From: Mycobacterium conspicuum
Lineage (GTDB): Bacteria > Actinomycetota > Actinomycetes > Mycobacteriales > Mycobacteriaceae
Assembly: GCF_010730195.1 (NCBI RefSeq)
Contig: NZ_AP022613.1
Location: forward strand, 1,984,001 to 2,048,000
Direction: 5' to 3'
Length of the DNA stretch: 64,000 bases
Under the pieces are notes generated by a model, which did no database searches, had not been told where the DNA came from, and saw only the letters and a list, made by a program, of their open reading frames with translations. Position 1 is the first letter of the stretch. Each line of letters opens with the position of its first letter. Both the position numbers and the translations under genes were made by a program. Shown one piece after another: positions 32,366-40,487 of the stretch.

Positions 32366-33493
32366 CTACCGGTCAGCGTCGGTATAGCGGATGACGCCGC
32401 GAATGTTGCGCCCATCGAGCATGTCCTGATAGCCCTCGTTGATCTGCTCGAGGCTGTAACGGCGAGTGACCATGTCGTCGAGATTCAGCTTGCCGGACTG
32501 ATACATCGACAACAGCATCGGAATGTCGCGTTGCGGGTTGCCGCCCCCGAAAATGGTGCCCTGCAATCTCTTTTGCAACAGCGCCAACAGCGAGAGGTTT
32601 AGCGTTGCATCGGTCTCGATGACGCTGCCCATGGCCGTCATGACGCAAGTCCCGCCCTTGGCGGTGACGGACATGTACTTCTCTAGGTCTTTGCCCTCCG
32701 ACCGGCCGACCGTCACGATCACCTTGCGGGCCATCCGACCGGCGGTGAGCTCGGCAATGGCCATCAGCGCGGTGTCGATGTCGGGATAGACGTGGGTGGC
32801 ACCGAATTTGAGCGCTTGGTCGCGCTTCCATTCGACGGGATCGACGGCGAAAATGCGCTGAGCACCGCAAGTTATCGCACCGAGCAGCGCGGCGGTGCCG
32901 ACACCACCCAGCCCGACGATGACCACGTCGTCGCCCGGTTGCACTTCGGCGGCTCGCGTCGCGGACCCGAAACCCGTTGTCACGCCGCAGCTGACGAGTG
33001 CGGCGGCTTCGAAGGGGATGGCCGGGTCGATCTTGACCAGTGAGGTCTGGTGCACGACGAGATAGGGCGCGAAGGTGCCCAGCAATGCGTACGGGTAGAC
33101 GTTCTTGCCGTCGGCCTGAATCCGAAATGTGCCGTCGGAGACCGCTGTTCCGGCCATCAGCCCCATCCCGAGGTCGCACAGATTTCGCTCGCCCAGCTGG
33201 CACGACGGGCACCTCCCGCACGACGGGATGAACGACGCCGCGACATGGTCACCCACCGCGAGGTCTTCGACGCCGTCGCCGACCTCGACGACGATGCCGG
33301 CGCCTTCATGCCCGCCGAGCATGGGGAAGGCCGCCATCGGAATGTCGCCGGTCACCACGTGGTGATCCGAATGGCAGAGCCCCGCGGCCTCCAGTTGCAC
33401 CTTCACCTCGCCCCTGCGGGGCTCGCCGATCTCGATCTCCTCGACCGACCACGGCTGATTGAAATCCCAGATCAGTGCGCCCTTTGTTTTCAC
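32366..33493 (-). CDS. NDMA-dependent (mycofactocin-type) zinc alcohol dehydrogenase
   Basis: A 375-residue medium-chain zinc alcohol dehydrogenase. Catalytic zinc ligands are Cys40 (GLCHSDHH) and His62 (GHEGAG); structural zinc is held by Cys92, 95, 98 and 106 (CGRCPSC...C). The Rossmann motif is GLGGVG near residue 205. Length and motif style match the actinobacterial NDMA-dependent family, which holds NAD tightly and passes electrons to mycofactocin. It oxidises primary alcohols. No mycofactocin biosynthesis genes are in this window. Confidence 0.88.
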   Translation of the reverse strand: MKTKGALIWDFNQPWSVEEIEIGEPRRGEVKVQLEAAGLCHSDHHVVTGDIPMAAFPMLGGHEGAGIVVEVGDGVEDLAVGDHVAASFIPSCGRCPSCQLGERNLCDLGMGLMAGTAVSDGTFRIQADGKNVYPYALLGTFAPYLVVHQTSLVKIDPAIPFEAAALVSCGVTTGFGSATRAAEVQPGDDVVIVGLGGVGTAALLGAITCGAQRIFAVDPVEWKRDQALKFGATHVYPDIDTALMAIAELTAGRMARKVIVTVGRSEGKDLEKYMSVTAKGGTCVMTAMGSVIETDATLNLSLLALLQKRLQGTIFGGGNPQRDIPMLLSMYQSGKLNLDDMVTRRYSLEQINEGYQDMLDGRNIRGVIRYTDADR

Positions 33494-33537
33494 CGGCGGA
33501 CTCCTTCGTCGCGTTCACCTCGGTCTCACGTGCACGT

Positions 33538-33558
33538 TACTGTAACGGCTACGGTAGG
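33538..33558. promoter_or_regulatory. Operator-like repeat upstream of the alcohol dehydrogenase
   Basis: TACTGTA-N6-ACGGTAGG aligns without gaps to TACTGTA-N6-ACAGTAAG at 32328-32348. An overlapping perfect palindrome CGTTAC-T-GTAACG is at 33535-33547. It is 45 bp upstream of the dehydrogenase start and overlaps the end of the MazE-like pseudogene. Confidence 0.5.
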
Positions 33559-33766
33559 CCTTTGAGGGCAGCGACGTCGGAGTCGTCGTCCCAATCGGAG
33601 GACACCGCATCCACGAAGGCTTGATCGTCCTGTTCCCGATCGCTCGCGGCCACGAGGGCCGATTGTCGGTGTGCCTCGCGGATGAACTCTGGGCCGTTCA
33701 CGTTGGGCACCAGATCTGAACCGGCCGCAACCCTTGTTGTCGCAGGCGTTCGCGGGCGGATGCCAT
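33549..33766 (-). pseudogene. MazE-like (DUF3018) antitoxin, one-base frameshift
   Basis: ATG 33766 opens MASARERLRQQGLRPVQIW, the hallmark N-terminus of DUF3018 MazE-type antitoxins. One base is then missing in the G-run of TGG(G)TGCCC near 33707. The rest continues in the next frame as PNVNGPEFIREAHRQS, then DDQAFVDAVSSDWDDDSD to a TAG at 33549. Restoring one G would give a ~72-residue antitoxin. No MazF-like toxin follows; the alcohol dehydrogenase lies just beyond. It is either an orphan decaying antitoxin or a sequencing slip. Confidence 0.8.
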
Positions 33767-33832
33767 ACGGCGATATTAGATGCAACACCGTGGCCCCTGT
33801 GATAAGTGACCGGTCGGCTAATATTGACGGAC

Positions 33833-34423
33833 ATGCCACGACCGCCGAATCCCGAGGTGCGCAGCCGGCTTCTGCAAGCCGGCCTCGACCTGGTGCACGC
33901 ACGCGGATTCGCGGCCAGCGGCGTCAAGGACATCACGGATGCGGCGGGTGTGCCGAAGGGCTCGTTCTACGCGTATTTCCCGAGCAAAGAGGCCCTCGCG
34001 GAGGCGATCCTCGAGCACTACTGGTCCGACATCCAGACGCGCCTGCTACCGATCCTGGACGGGGACGGGCCGCCGCAGGAGCGAATCACCCGTTTCTTTC
34101 ATGCGCTCGCCGATGATCACGAGGCCGGTGACTTCCTGCTTGGCTGCCTGATTGGCCAAATGTCGCTCGAGCTAAGCACATCCAGCGAGCCGGTGCGCGC
34201 CGAGCTGCTGCGCGTGCTCGACCGCTGGGACCAGGCGCTGACGGCGTGTGTGCGTTCCGGCCAGGGTGAGGCCGGCGGCATCCGGACAGACCTCGACGCC
34301 GGGCAGCTGGCCTCCCTGCTGATCGAGGCGTGGGAGGGCGCTGCCCTGCGGGGGAAGGTGACCCGCAGCCGTACCCCATACGACATGTTCGAAGCGGTCA
34401 CCGTCCCGGCGCTGCTGCGCTGA
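33833..34423 (+). CDS. TetR-family transcriptional regulator
   Basis: A 196-residue TetR regulator; ATG 33833 gives a start just before the HTH (RSRLLQAGLDLVHARGFAAS; recognition helix VPKGSFYAYFPSKEAL). The C-terminal domain (TetR_C AcuR-like, with DFLLGCLIGQMSLEL) resembles regulators that sense reactive aldehydes or acrylate-type ligands. GACCGGTC lies in its own promoter, and the related TAGACGAC-TG-GTCATCTA lies before the aldo/keto reductase that follows, suggesting it controls both. Confidence 0.88.
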   Translation: MPRPPNPEVRSRLLQAGLDLVHARGFAASGVKDITDAAGVPKGSFYAYFPSKEALAEAILEHYWSDIQTRLLPILDGDGPPQERITRFFHALADDHEAGDFLLGCLIGQMSLELSTSSEPVRAELLRVLDRWDQALTACVRSGQGEAGGIRTDLDAGQLASLLIEAWEGAALRGKVTRSRTPYDMFEAVTVPALLR

Positions 34424-34467
34424 CTTGCCGGTGGTGGGGAATGCCGCGCCCGCGCCGTCCGTTTAGG

Positions 34468-34485
34468 TAGACGACTGGTCATCTA
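34468..34485. promoter_or_regulatory. NemR-like operator before the aldo/keto reductase
   Basis: TAGACGAC-TG-GTCATCTA is an 18-bp inverted repeat with one mismatch, 21 bp before the GTG start of the reductase. It resembles the TAGACnnnnGTCTA class of sites bound by NemR/AcuR-like TetR repressors. A weaker relative centred on GACCGGTC is in the adjacent TetR promoter near 33809-33816. Confidence 0.55.
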
Positions 34486-34506
34486 TTAAGGCGGAAGGCG
34501 TAAAAA

Positions 34507-35454
34507 GTGACAACCATGCAGCAACCCAGCCACCACCGAATCACCTTGAATGACGGCAGCGGCCAGATCCCGGCGTTGGGATTCGGGACTTCGCTCTCCG
34601 ACAACCGCAAGACGCGCAGTGCGGTCAAGGCCGCGGTCGAGGTGGGGTTCCGCCATCTCGACGCCGCCGAGCGCTACCGCAACGAAGCCGAGGTTGGGGC
34701 GGCGCTCAAGGAGTTGTTCGCGGCCGGAACGGTGCGTCGTGAGGACGTGTTCGTGACCACGAAGCTGTGGAACAACAACCACCGGCCCGAACGGGTCAGG
34801 CCCGCGTTGCAGGCCAGCCTGAGGCGGCTCGGGTTGGACGCGGTCGACCTGTATCTGGTGCACACGCCGTTCGCGTTCAAGCCCGGCGATGACCAAGACC
34901 CCCGCGACATGCACGGCGCCGTCATCTATGACGACGGGCTGACCCTGGAAGAGACCTGGGCCGCGATGGAGGATCTGGTGGATGGGGGACTCACGCGGTC
35001 GATCGGCCTGTCCGACATCGACGTCGAGGGCACCCGCAACATCATCGACACCGCCCGCATCAAGCCGGCGGTCGTGCAAGTCGAGTCGCACCCGTATCAC
35101 CCGCAATGGGATCTGCATGGGCTGCGCGAGACCGACGGCGTCGTCCTGCTGGCGTTCGCTTCGCTGGGGCACGCGCTGGAACCGCGACTGCTCGACGACC
35201 CGCTGATCGTCGCGATCGCCCAACGGCTGGGAAAGACGCCCGCGCAGGTGCTGTTGGCCTGGGGCATTCAGCGCGGCAGCGCGGTGCTCACCGGATCGGT
35301 CACGCCGTCGCGCATCCGCGAGAACTTCGATGTCACCGCGCTGCCCGAGAGCGCGATCCGCGAGATCAACGATCTGGACACTCGCATCCGGTTCAACTCG
35401 GTCGTCGACGCGGGGGAACCGGGCTTCGCCGAGGTTCCGTCGGGCAGCCGATGA
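34507..35454 (+). CDS. Aldo/keto reductase
   Basis: A 315-residue NADPH-dependent aldo/keto reductase of the 2,5-diketo-gluconate reductase group. The catalytic tetrad is visible: Asp and Tyr in HLDAAERYRNE (about residues 50-57), Lys in VTTKLW and His in LVHTPF. The C-terminal GSVTPSRIRENF is the usual cofactor-phosphate loop. GTG 34507 follows GGAAGGCG; ATG 34516 is possible. It reduces aldehydes or ketones, consistent with an electrophile-responsive TetR upstream. The stop overlaps the next ATG (ATGA). Confidence 0.9.
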   Translation: MTTMQQPSHHRITLNDGSGQIPALGFGTSLSDNRKTRSAVKAAVEVGFRHLDAAERYRNEAEVGAALKELFAAGTVRREDVFVTTKLWNNNHRPERVRPALQASLRRLGLDAVDLYLVHTPFAFKPGDDQDPRDMHGAVIYDDGLTLEETWAAMEDLVDGGLTRSIGLSDIDVEGTRNIIDTARIKPAVVQVESHPYHPQWDLHGLRETDGVVLLAFASLGHALEPRLLDDPLIVAIAQRLGKTPAQVLLAWGIQRGSAVLTGSVTPSRIRENFDVTALPESAIREINDLDTRIRFNSVVDAGEPGFAEVPSGSR

Positions 35455-36299
35455 GCGCAACCGGATTCCACGAGGGGGAGCTGGCGACGCAACGCCGAGC
35501 CGGCGTCGAAGCCGACGCCAAGCGGCTGGAAAGCATGCTTGATCCCGGCCCCCTCTCCGCTGGTGCCACGAAATTCCTTGCGGCACAGACATTTGCCGCG
35601 ATCACCGCGCGCGATCGCGAGGGCGCCCTGTGGACCTCGCCGCTGTCGGCGGGCGCGGGGTTTCTGCGCGGGGAAGATCGGCTGCTGCGCATCGCGGCGG
35701 TGCCCCGTGCGGGCGATCCTCTTTATCGGCTGCCCGTCGGCCAGCAGATCGGATTGATCGCCGTCGACTTCGACGCACGACGCCGGATGCGGATCAACGG
35801 CACCCTGGTCGACGGCGACGACGCCGGTTTGCGGGTGCACATCGACCAGGCCTACGGAAACTGCCCACGCTACATTCACCGCCGCGACCCGATGCTCGCC
35901 GCCGCACCTTCGACCGCCGCCCGGCGCGGCGCGCAGCTGGAGCCGGCCGACGCGGCGATGATCGCGGCGTCCGACACGTTCTTCCTGGGCACCACCCATC
36001 CCCTTCGGGGCGGCGACGCCTCCCACCGCGGCGGCCCGGCCGGATTCGTTCGGGTGAGCGGCCCGCACCGACTGTGGTGGCCGGATTACCCCGGCAACAA
36101 CATGTTCAACAGCTTCGGCAACCTGGCCGTCGACGACGAGGCCGCGCTGTTGTTCGTCGATTTCGCCACCGGGGCCACCCTGCAGATTTCCGGGACCGCC
36201 GAGGTGCAGTGGAGCGCTCGGGCTGCGTCCGGTGATGACGGGGGTGTCGGGCGCCACGTAACGTTCTCGGTTGATTCCGTCGTTAGCCGGCGGGGATAA
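35451..36299 (+). CDS. Pyridoxamine 5'-phosphate-oxidase-related FMN-binding protein
   Basis: A 282-residue split-barrel flavin-binding protein coupled to the aldo/keto reductase by ATGA. Features are AAQTFAAITARDREGALWTSP, then IGLIAVDFDARRRMRINGTL, the Cys-containing block YGNCPRYIHRR, and WWPDYPGNNMFNSFGNLAVD with LLFVDFATG. These occur in PNPOx-related proteins of unknown substrate (two barrel halves). It probably uses FMN or F420. Possible role in redox detoxification together with the reductase; inference. Confidence 0.82.
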   Translation: MSATGFHEGELATQRRAGVEADAKRLESMLDPGPLSAGATKFLAAQTFAAITARDREGALWTSPLSAGAGFLRGEDRLLRIAAVPRAGDPLYRLPVGQQIGLIAVDFDARRRMRINGTLVDGDDAGLRVHIDQAYGNCPRYIHRRDPMLAAAPSTAARRGAQLEPADAAMIAASDTFFLGTTHPLRGGDASHRGGPAGFVRVSGPHRLWWPDYPGNNMFNSFGNLAVDDEAALLFVDFATGATLQISGTAEVQWSARAASGDDGGVGRHVTFSVDSVVSRRG

Positions 36300-36329
36300 A
36301 GAACGTGACCAGACCGAGGAGGGTGCGCG

Positions 36330-36623
36330 ATGGACGGCAACCAGGAAGGCATCGGCACGCTGAAACTTGAATGCCCGCAGATGCATTCCGTCGGCAGGCT
36401 GCTCAAGGAGTCCCCGTATCAGTCGGTCGTCTACGACCCCGGCGCCCAGGTGGGCGACCGCCGGTTCTGGCCGGATGAAGCCGACCAGCCGCGGTTCACC
36501 GCGCACTGTCGGCACTGCGACAAATCGGTGGGCGAACTCACGGCCACGCTGCAGGACAAACATCGTCAGGTGATCGACAGCGCGTCGGAGACCACCCAGG
36601 TCGCCACCCTGTCGTACGTGTAG
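36330..36623 (+). CDS. Conserved hypothetical protein with CxxC, 97 aa
   Basis: ATG 36330 follows GAGGAGGGTGCGC. The 97-residue product has a central HCRHCDKSVG motif (residues ~59-68) and an earlier lone Cys-His region (LECPQMHS), which together could bind a metal. No named family is recognised. It sits between the FMN protein (30 bp upstream) and the enoyl-CoA hydratase (11 bp downstream) on the same strand, so it is probably in one operon with them. Confidence 0.6.
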   Translation: MDGNQEGIGTLKLECPQMHSVGRLLKESPYQSVVYDPGAQVGDRRFWPDEADQPRFTAHCRHCDKSVGELTATLQDKHRQVIDSASETTQVATLSYV

Positions 36624-36634
36624 AGAGGAGCGCC

Positions 36635-37459
36635 GTGACGCTTAACGACAGTCCCCGACCGCCCGAGGGGGACTGGCTGGGCACCCCGTATCTGTCGTTC
36701 GATCGCGAGGGACCGATCGCCGTCTGCACGATCGACCGCCCCGAGGCGCGCAACGCGATGACGCCGGCGATGTATTTCGGAATCCGTTACGCCGTAGGCC
36801 GTGTCAATGCCGATCCCGAACTGGCCGGGCTGCTGATCACCGGCACCGGGGACGTCTTCGCCCCCGGCGGCGACATGACCGGGGGAGGCGGCGCGGACGA
36901 CTGGATCACCTTCGGCGCCGCGCTGGGCATGGACGTCACACCGTTCGACGCGGTGCGGACCTCGGCCAAACCGATCGTCTCCGCGGTCAACGGCCTCTGC
37001 CAGGGCGGCGGCATGCAGATCACGTTGTGCAGCGACCTGTCGGTGGTCAGCGAGCGCGCGACGTTCCGGGTGCCCGAGTTGTTCCGCGGCTACGCCGACA
37101 CCTACTACAGCCAGATGCTCGCCCGCCTGATCGGACCGGTGCGCACCCGCGACCTGATGTTCACCGGCCGGGTGCTGACCGCCGCCGAAGCCCTGGACTG
37201 GGGCTTGGTGAATAGGGTTGTGCCCCATGATGATCTGCTTGCGGTAGCGCGGGAGCTACTCGCGCAGGCAGCCCGCACCGCCCCGCGTGCTCGCGGCGTC
37301 ATCAAGTCGAGCATCGACAACTATCTCGGCTTGTACGACCGCATCGGCATGACCAGCAGCCTGATGGACGCCGAGGCGCGCGAAGGCGTCCGCGCTTTCA
37401 AGGAGCGTCGCTCACCGGACTGGGTGCACCCGCAGCTGCGCACGGAGGGGCGGCTGTAA
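36635..37459 (+). CDS. Enoyl-CoA hydratase/isomerase family protein
   Basis: A 274-residue crotonase-fold protein; GTG 36635 follows AGAGGAGCGCC. Oxyanion-forming segments are ITGTGDVFAPGGDMTGGG and VSAVNGLCQGGGMQITL; the usual second catalytic Glu region reads FRVPELFRGYADTYYSQML. The C-terminal KERRSPDWV is typical of the family. It hydrates or isomerises enoyl-CoA thioesters in beta-oxidation. Several mycobacterial paralogues exist, so the specific substrate is unknown. Confidence 0.9.
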   Translation: MTLNDSPRPPEGDWLGTPYLSFDREGPIAVCTIDRPEARNAMTPAMYFGIRYAVGRVNADPELAGLLITGTGDVFAPGGDMTGGGGADDWITFGAALGMDVTPFDAVRTSAKPIVSAVNGLCQGGGMQITLCSDLSVVSERATFRVPELFRGYADTYYSQMLARLIGPVRTRDLMFTGRVLTAAEALDWGLVNRVVPHDDLLAVARELLAQAARTAPRARGVIKSSIDNYLGLYDRIGMTSSLMDAEAREGVRAFKERRSPDWVHPQLRTEGRL

Positions 37460-37460
37460 G

Positions 37461-38255
37461 TCAGCCCAGCACCGGGAATCGGCGCTTTGCCGCAAGCTCG
37501 TCGATCCCGGCCTGCATCACCTCGCGCACGTAGGCGTCGACCTCGGCGATGTCGGGGTTCTTGCCGAACTTCTTGCGGATGTCGATCGGCTCGAGGACCC
37601 GCGTCACGATCTTCGCCGGCAGCGGCAGATTCGGCGGCAGCACGAAAAGGCTTACGCCGAACGGAAAGCCGAATGTCACCGGCATGATCTTGTTCCGCAC
37701 CAGCCGAGAGATGGGCCCCAGTTGCCGCGCCAACCAGGTGCCGCGGGTGAGGAACAGCTGGGTCTCCTGCCCGCCGACGGAAACCATGGGAACGATCGGC
37801 ACCCCGGCCTCGATCGCCGCGCGGACATACCCCTTGCGGCCGCCGAAGTCGATGACGTTCTGGGTGAGCGTCGGCCGGTAGGCGTCGTAGTCGCCGCCGG
37901 GGAACACCACCACGATGCCGTCGCTGCGCAGTGCGCTGGCCGCATTGTCGTGGTTGGCCGGGATGAAGCCGATCCGCCTCAGGAAACTCCCGACCGGCCC
38001 AATCATGATCATGTCGTGGCTGAGCGTGTAGATCGGTCGGTCATACCCGTGCGTGGCGTACCAGTCGGCGGCGAAGATCGGCACGTCGACGGCCATCTGA
38101 CCGCCGGAGTGGTTGGAGACCACCAGCGCGCCGCCCGCCGGCACGTTGTCCAGTCCGTGCACCTCGGAGCGAAAGTATCGCTTGAGCACGGGCCGGATCG
38201 TTCCCATCACGCGTTCGGTGAGGATCGGGTCCCACTTCTCGATCTCGTTGGTCAT
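37461..38255 (-). CDS. 1-acylglycerol-3-phosphate-acyltransferase-like protein
   Basis: A 264-residue PlsC/LPLAT-superfamily acyltransferase, probably membrane-associated. Block I is VVSNHSGGQMAVDVP (catalytic His near residue 48), block III is VVFPGGDYDAYRP, and block IV VPIVPMVSVGG. A hydrophobic C-terminal segment (FGFPFGVSLFVLPPNLPLP) suits membrane docking. It transfers acyl chains to a glycerol-lipid acceptor. It lies 17 bp downstream of the WS/DGAT gene on the same strand, which supports a joint role in storage-lipid synthesis. Confidence 0.87.
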   Translation of the reverse strand: MTNEIEKWDPILTERVMGTIRPVLKRYFRSEVHGLDNVPAGGALVVSNHSGGQMAVDVPIFAADWYATHGYDRPIYTLSHDMIMIGPVGSFLRRIGFIPANHDNAASALRSDGIVVVFPGGDYDAYRPTLTQNVIDFGGRKGYVRAAIEAGVPIVPMVSVGGQETQLFLTRGTWLARQLGPISRLVRNKIMPVTFGFPFGVSLFVLPPNLPLPAKIVTRVLEPIDIRKKFGKNPDIAEVDAYVREVMQAGIDELAAKRRFPVLG

Positions 38256-38272
38256 GGCGTCCTTTCGGTCTG

Positions 38273-39658
38273 TTAGGCCACGTCGGCTTGGTATGTCGCA
38301 TAAACGCCTGCGGCAGAGGCGATCTCAGCGAACTGACGCAACAGCTCGTCGGTGACCTCGTGGGCGTCGCTCACCGTCAGCGCGTCGGCGAGAACGGAGA
38401 TGTTCATCTGGTCGGCGTAGCTCCACACGGTGATGTTCAGGCCGGTACCGGCAACCAGCGGACCCACCGAGTAGAACTCCGCGATCGTTGCGCCGGCGAC
38501 GTGCACGCGTTCGCGTGGCCCCGGCACATTGGACACGACCAAGTTCTGCATTTTCAGGTGGGCGTTCGTGCGCGCCATCAGGGCGCTGAGCTTGCGGACC
38601 ATCAGCGGGGGCAGGTAGGCGAACCAGCGGGTCAACAGCTCCGGTCCCAGCAGGGTGTGCAGTTGCTTGGCGCTGACGGCGGCCTCGTGGCTCCGCTTCA
38701 CGCGGTGCAAGGGCTCGTCGAGATCGGCGGGCAGGGCGACGGCCATCTGGGTGAAGTTGTTGCCGGCCGATCTGCCCGGCGTCGCGTCGAGGCACACCGG
38801 CACCATCGCCACGAGCGGAGCGTCGGAGTGGCCGTCGTAACGCAGCCGCAGTTCCCGGGCCGCCCCGGCGGCCATCGCGAGCACCAGATCATTGATCGTG
38901 CAACCCAATTCGCGGGTGATCTGCTTGGCGTCGGCGAACGGCACGCCGGCCGTGGCGAACCGGCGCTGCGTGGTGAGCCGGTGATTCGTGAAGGCCCGGG
39001 GGACCTTGACGGCTGTCCGGTTGCGGCGGCTGCGGGTGACCCGGTGTATCCCGGCCACGGTGTAGCGCAAAAGGCTTGGCAATTCGGCGATTTGGCGGAC
39101 GTGATCGCGGATGGCCGTCCAGAGCAGTTGGGTCCTGGACGGGTGGGTGTCGCATTCGACGCCGGCGGGTACACCTTCCGGCTTGTCGGGTTTCTCCAAG
39201 GCGCCGGCGAGCAGATTGGCCGACGCGACGCCGTCGGCGAGGGCGTGGTGGATCTTGGTGACCACGGCCAACCGGCCGTCGGCCAGGCCGTCGATCACGT
39301 AGATCTCCCACAGCGGTCGGGTCCGGTCCAGCGGTTGCTCGATCAGCTTGGCGATGGCGTCATCGAGTTCGCGGCGCCCGCCCGGGGCCGGCAGCCGCAG
39401 CGGTCGCACGTGGTAGTCGAGGTCGACCGGGCAGTTCTCCCGCCACATGGGGCGGTGGAAGCCGTAGGGCGTGTCGACGAGCACGCGCCGCAGGGGTTCG
39501 AATCGGTGCAGGCGTTGCTGCACCACCCGGCGGGCCGCCTGCACCGAGAATTCGCCGGCGCCCGGGGCCTCGAGGATGGCCACCTTGACGGTGTGCATCG
39601 GCACGTTGGCGGCCTCGCTGAACAGCATCATCGCGTCCGAACCGGTAAGTCGTTGCAT
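38273..39658 (-). CDS. Wax ester synthase/diacylglycerol acyltransferase (WS/DGAT)
   Basis: A 461-residue acyltransferase of the Tgs family. The catalytic motif HHxxxDG is HHALADG (about 137-143). Other family blocks are PLWEIYVIDGL, the PGR-type structural segment NLVVSNVPGPRERVHVAGA and the C-terminal NISVLADALTVSDAHEVTDE. It makes triacylglycerol or wax esters from acyl-CoA. TGTC-CA-GACA lies upstream at 39825-39834, and the adjacent TetR is the likely regulator. The 204 bp up to 39862 have no other gene. Confidence 0.93.
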   Translation of the reverse strand: MQRLTGSDAMMLFSEAANVPMHTVKVAILEAPGAGEFSVQAARRVVQQRLHRFEPLRRVLVDTPYGFHRPMWRENCPVDLDYHVRPLRLPAPGGRRELDDAIAKLIEQPLDRTRPLWEIYVIDGLADGRLAVVTKIHHALADGVASANLLAGALEKPDKPEGVPAGVECDTHPSRTQLLWTAIRDHVRQIAELPSLLRYTVAGIHRVTRSRRNRTAVKVPRAFTNHRLTTQRRFATAGVPFADAKQITRELGCTINDLVLAMAAGAARELRLRYDGHSDAPLVAMVPVCLDATPGRSAGNNFTQMAVALPADLDEPLHRVKRSHEAAVSAKQLHTLLGPELLTRWFAYLPPLMVRKLSALMARTNAHLKMQNLVVSNVPGPRERVHVAGATIAEFYSVGPLVAGTGLNITVWSYADQMNISVLADALTVSDAHEVTDELLRQFAEIASAAGVYATYQADVA

Positions 39659-39824
39659 GCTGCGACCCTTCGCAGAAGAAGTTCTGGATCCGCCGTCGCG
39701 GCCGTCGATGCCCGCGCCAGCAACACCCCCGAAAATTTCCCTTACCCCGTTACCCGGCTGAGTGGGGCCGCGTTGCCCGGCACGTCAGCGAGTCAGGCCT
39801 AGGCTACGACAAAAAATAGACGAG

Positions 39825-39834
39825 TGTCCAGACA
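39825..39834. promoter_or_regulatory. TGTC-CA-GACA operator-like site
   Basis: A perfect 10-bp inverted repeat (context GTGTCCAGACAT) between the WS/DGAT gene (start 39658) and the end of the TetR gene (39863). GTGTCCA also occurs, in either orientation, in the promoters at 40455-40480 and 41312-41325. Confidence 0.4.
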
Positions 39835-39862
39835 TGTGACCAGACGCACGTTGTGGCCGGAG

Positions 39863-40426
39863 TCACAGGATCCGGCGCACCGCCATCTCGAGTTGCTCGG
39901 CGATGTCGGCGCGGGAGATCAGGCCGGTCCCGACGAGCACCATCGCGCCCGCGTAGAAGACCTCAAGCAGCCCAACCGTCTCCGCGTCGGCGTCGTCGCC
40001 GGCCGCCGTGGAGATGAGATAGTGCGTGCGCCTGGCGATCTTGCCCCGGATCAATTCCACGTCCGGGTCGGAACTGTTGATCACCACGCGCAAGGCATCG
40101 GCGAGGGCGGGCTCGTCGGCAACGAGGAACGCCAGGCGTCGCAGCACGGCGATGACCCGGGTCTTTACGTCGGTGGAGTGGCTCTCCGGCGGTTGCTCGG
40201 TCGCCAGTCGACGCCAGTACACCTCAGCGATCAGATGGTCTTTGGACGAGAAATAGGTGTAGGCGGTCGCCCGCGCCGTGCCGGCCCGCGCCGCGACGGC
40301 CTGCAACGTCAGATCGTGGTAGCCCACCTCGCGCAACACTTCGACCGTGGCTCGGCTCAGCCGCAGCACCGTGTCCGCGCGCTTGCCGCTCAGGCGGCGA
40401 CGGGTGGACTCAACAGCCTCGGGCAT
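39863..40426 (-). CDS. TetR-family transcriptional regulator
   Basis: A 187-residue TetR protein. The HTH lies at ~15-65 (TVLRLSRATVEVLREVGYHDL; recognition segment TARATAYTYFSSKDHL). It is transcribed in the same direction as the WS/DGAT gene and divergent from nothing; the metallo-hydrolase gene lies upstream on the same strand. Operator-like TGTCCA sites flank it on both sides. Likely controls the local lipid genes. Confidence 0.87.
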   Translation of the reverse strand: MPEAVESTRRRLSGKRADTVLRLSRATVEVLREVGYHDLTLQAVAARAGTARATAYTYFSSKDHLIAEVYWRRLATEQPPESHSTDVKTRVIAVLRRLAFLVADEPALADALRVVINSSDPDVELIRGKIARRTHYLISTAAGDDADAETVGLLEVFYAGAMVLVGTGLISRADIAEQLEMAVRRIL

Positions 40427-40464
40427 GCGTCAAGACGCTACCGCAAGTGGTATTGGACACGCTA

Positions 40465-40480
40465 CTGGACGGTAGTCCAG
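40465..40480. promoter_or_regulatory. CTGGAC-GGTA-GTCCAG inverted repeat
   Basis: A perfect 6+4+6 inverted repeat in the 61-bp gap between the metallo-hydrolase (ends 40488) and the TetR gene (starts 40426, reading left). TTGGACAC at 40454-40461 adds another copy of the half-site. Best read as the autoregulatory operator of the TetR gene. Confidence 0.55.
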
Positions 40481-40487
40481 ACGCATG

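Noticed and set aside
37461..38255. NHSGG motif with a wider His-to-Asp spacing than the HX4D of PlsC, considered as a damaged acyltransferase
   Set aside because: The NHSGG...D form occurs normally in this actinobacterial LPLAT subgroup, and the other blocks are intact.
38288..39802. 504-codon plus-strand ORF opposite the WS/DGAT gene
   Set aside because: Antisense shadow of a gene with the HHxxxDG motif and normal length.
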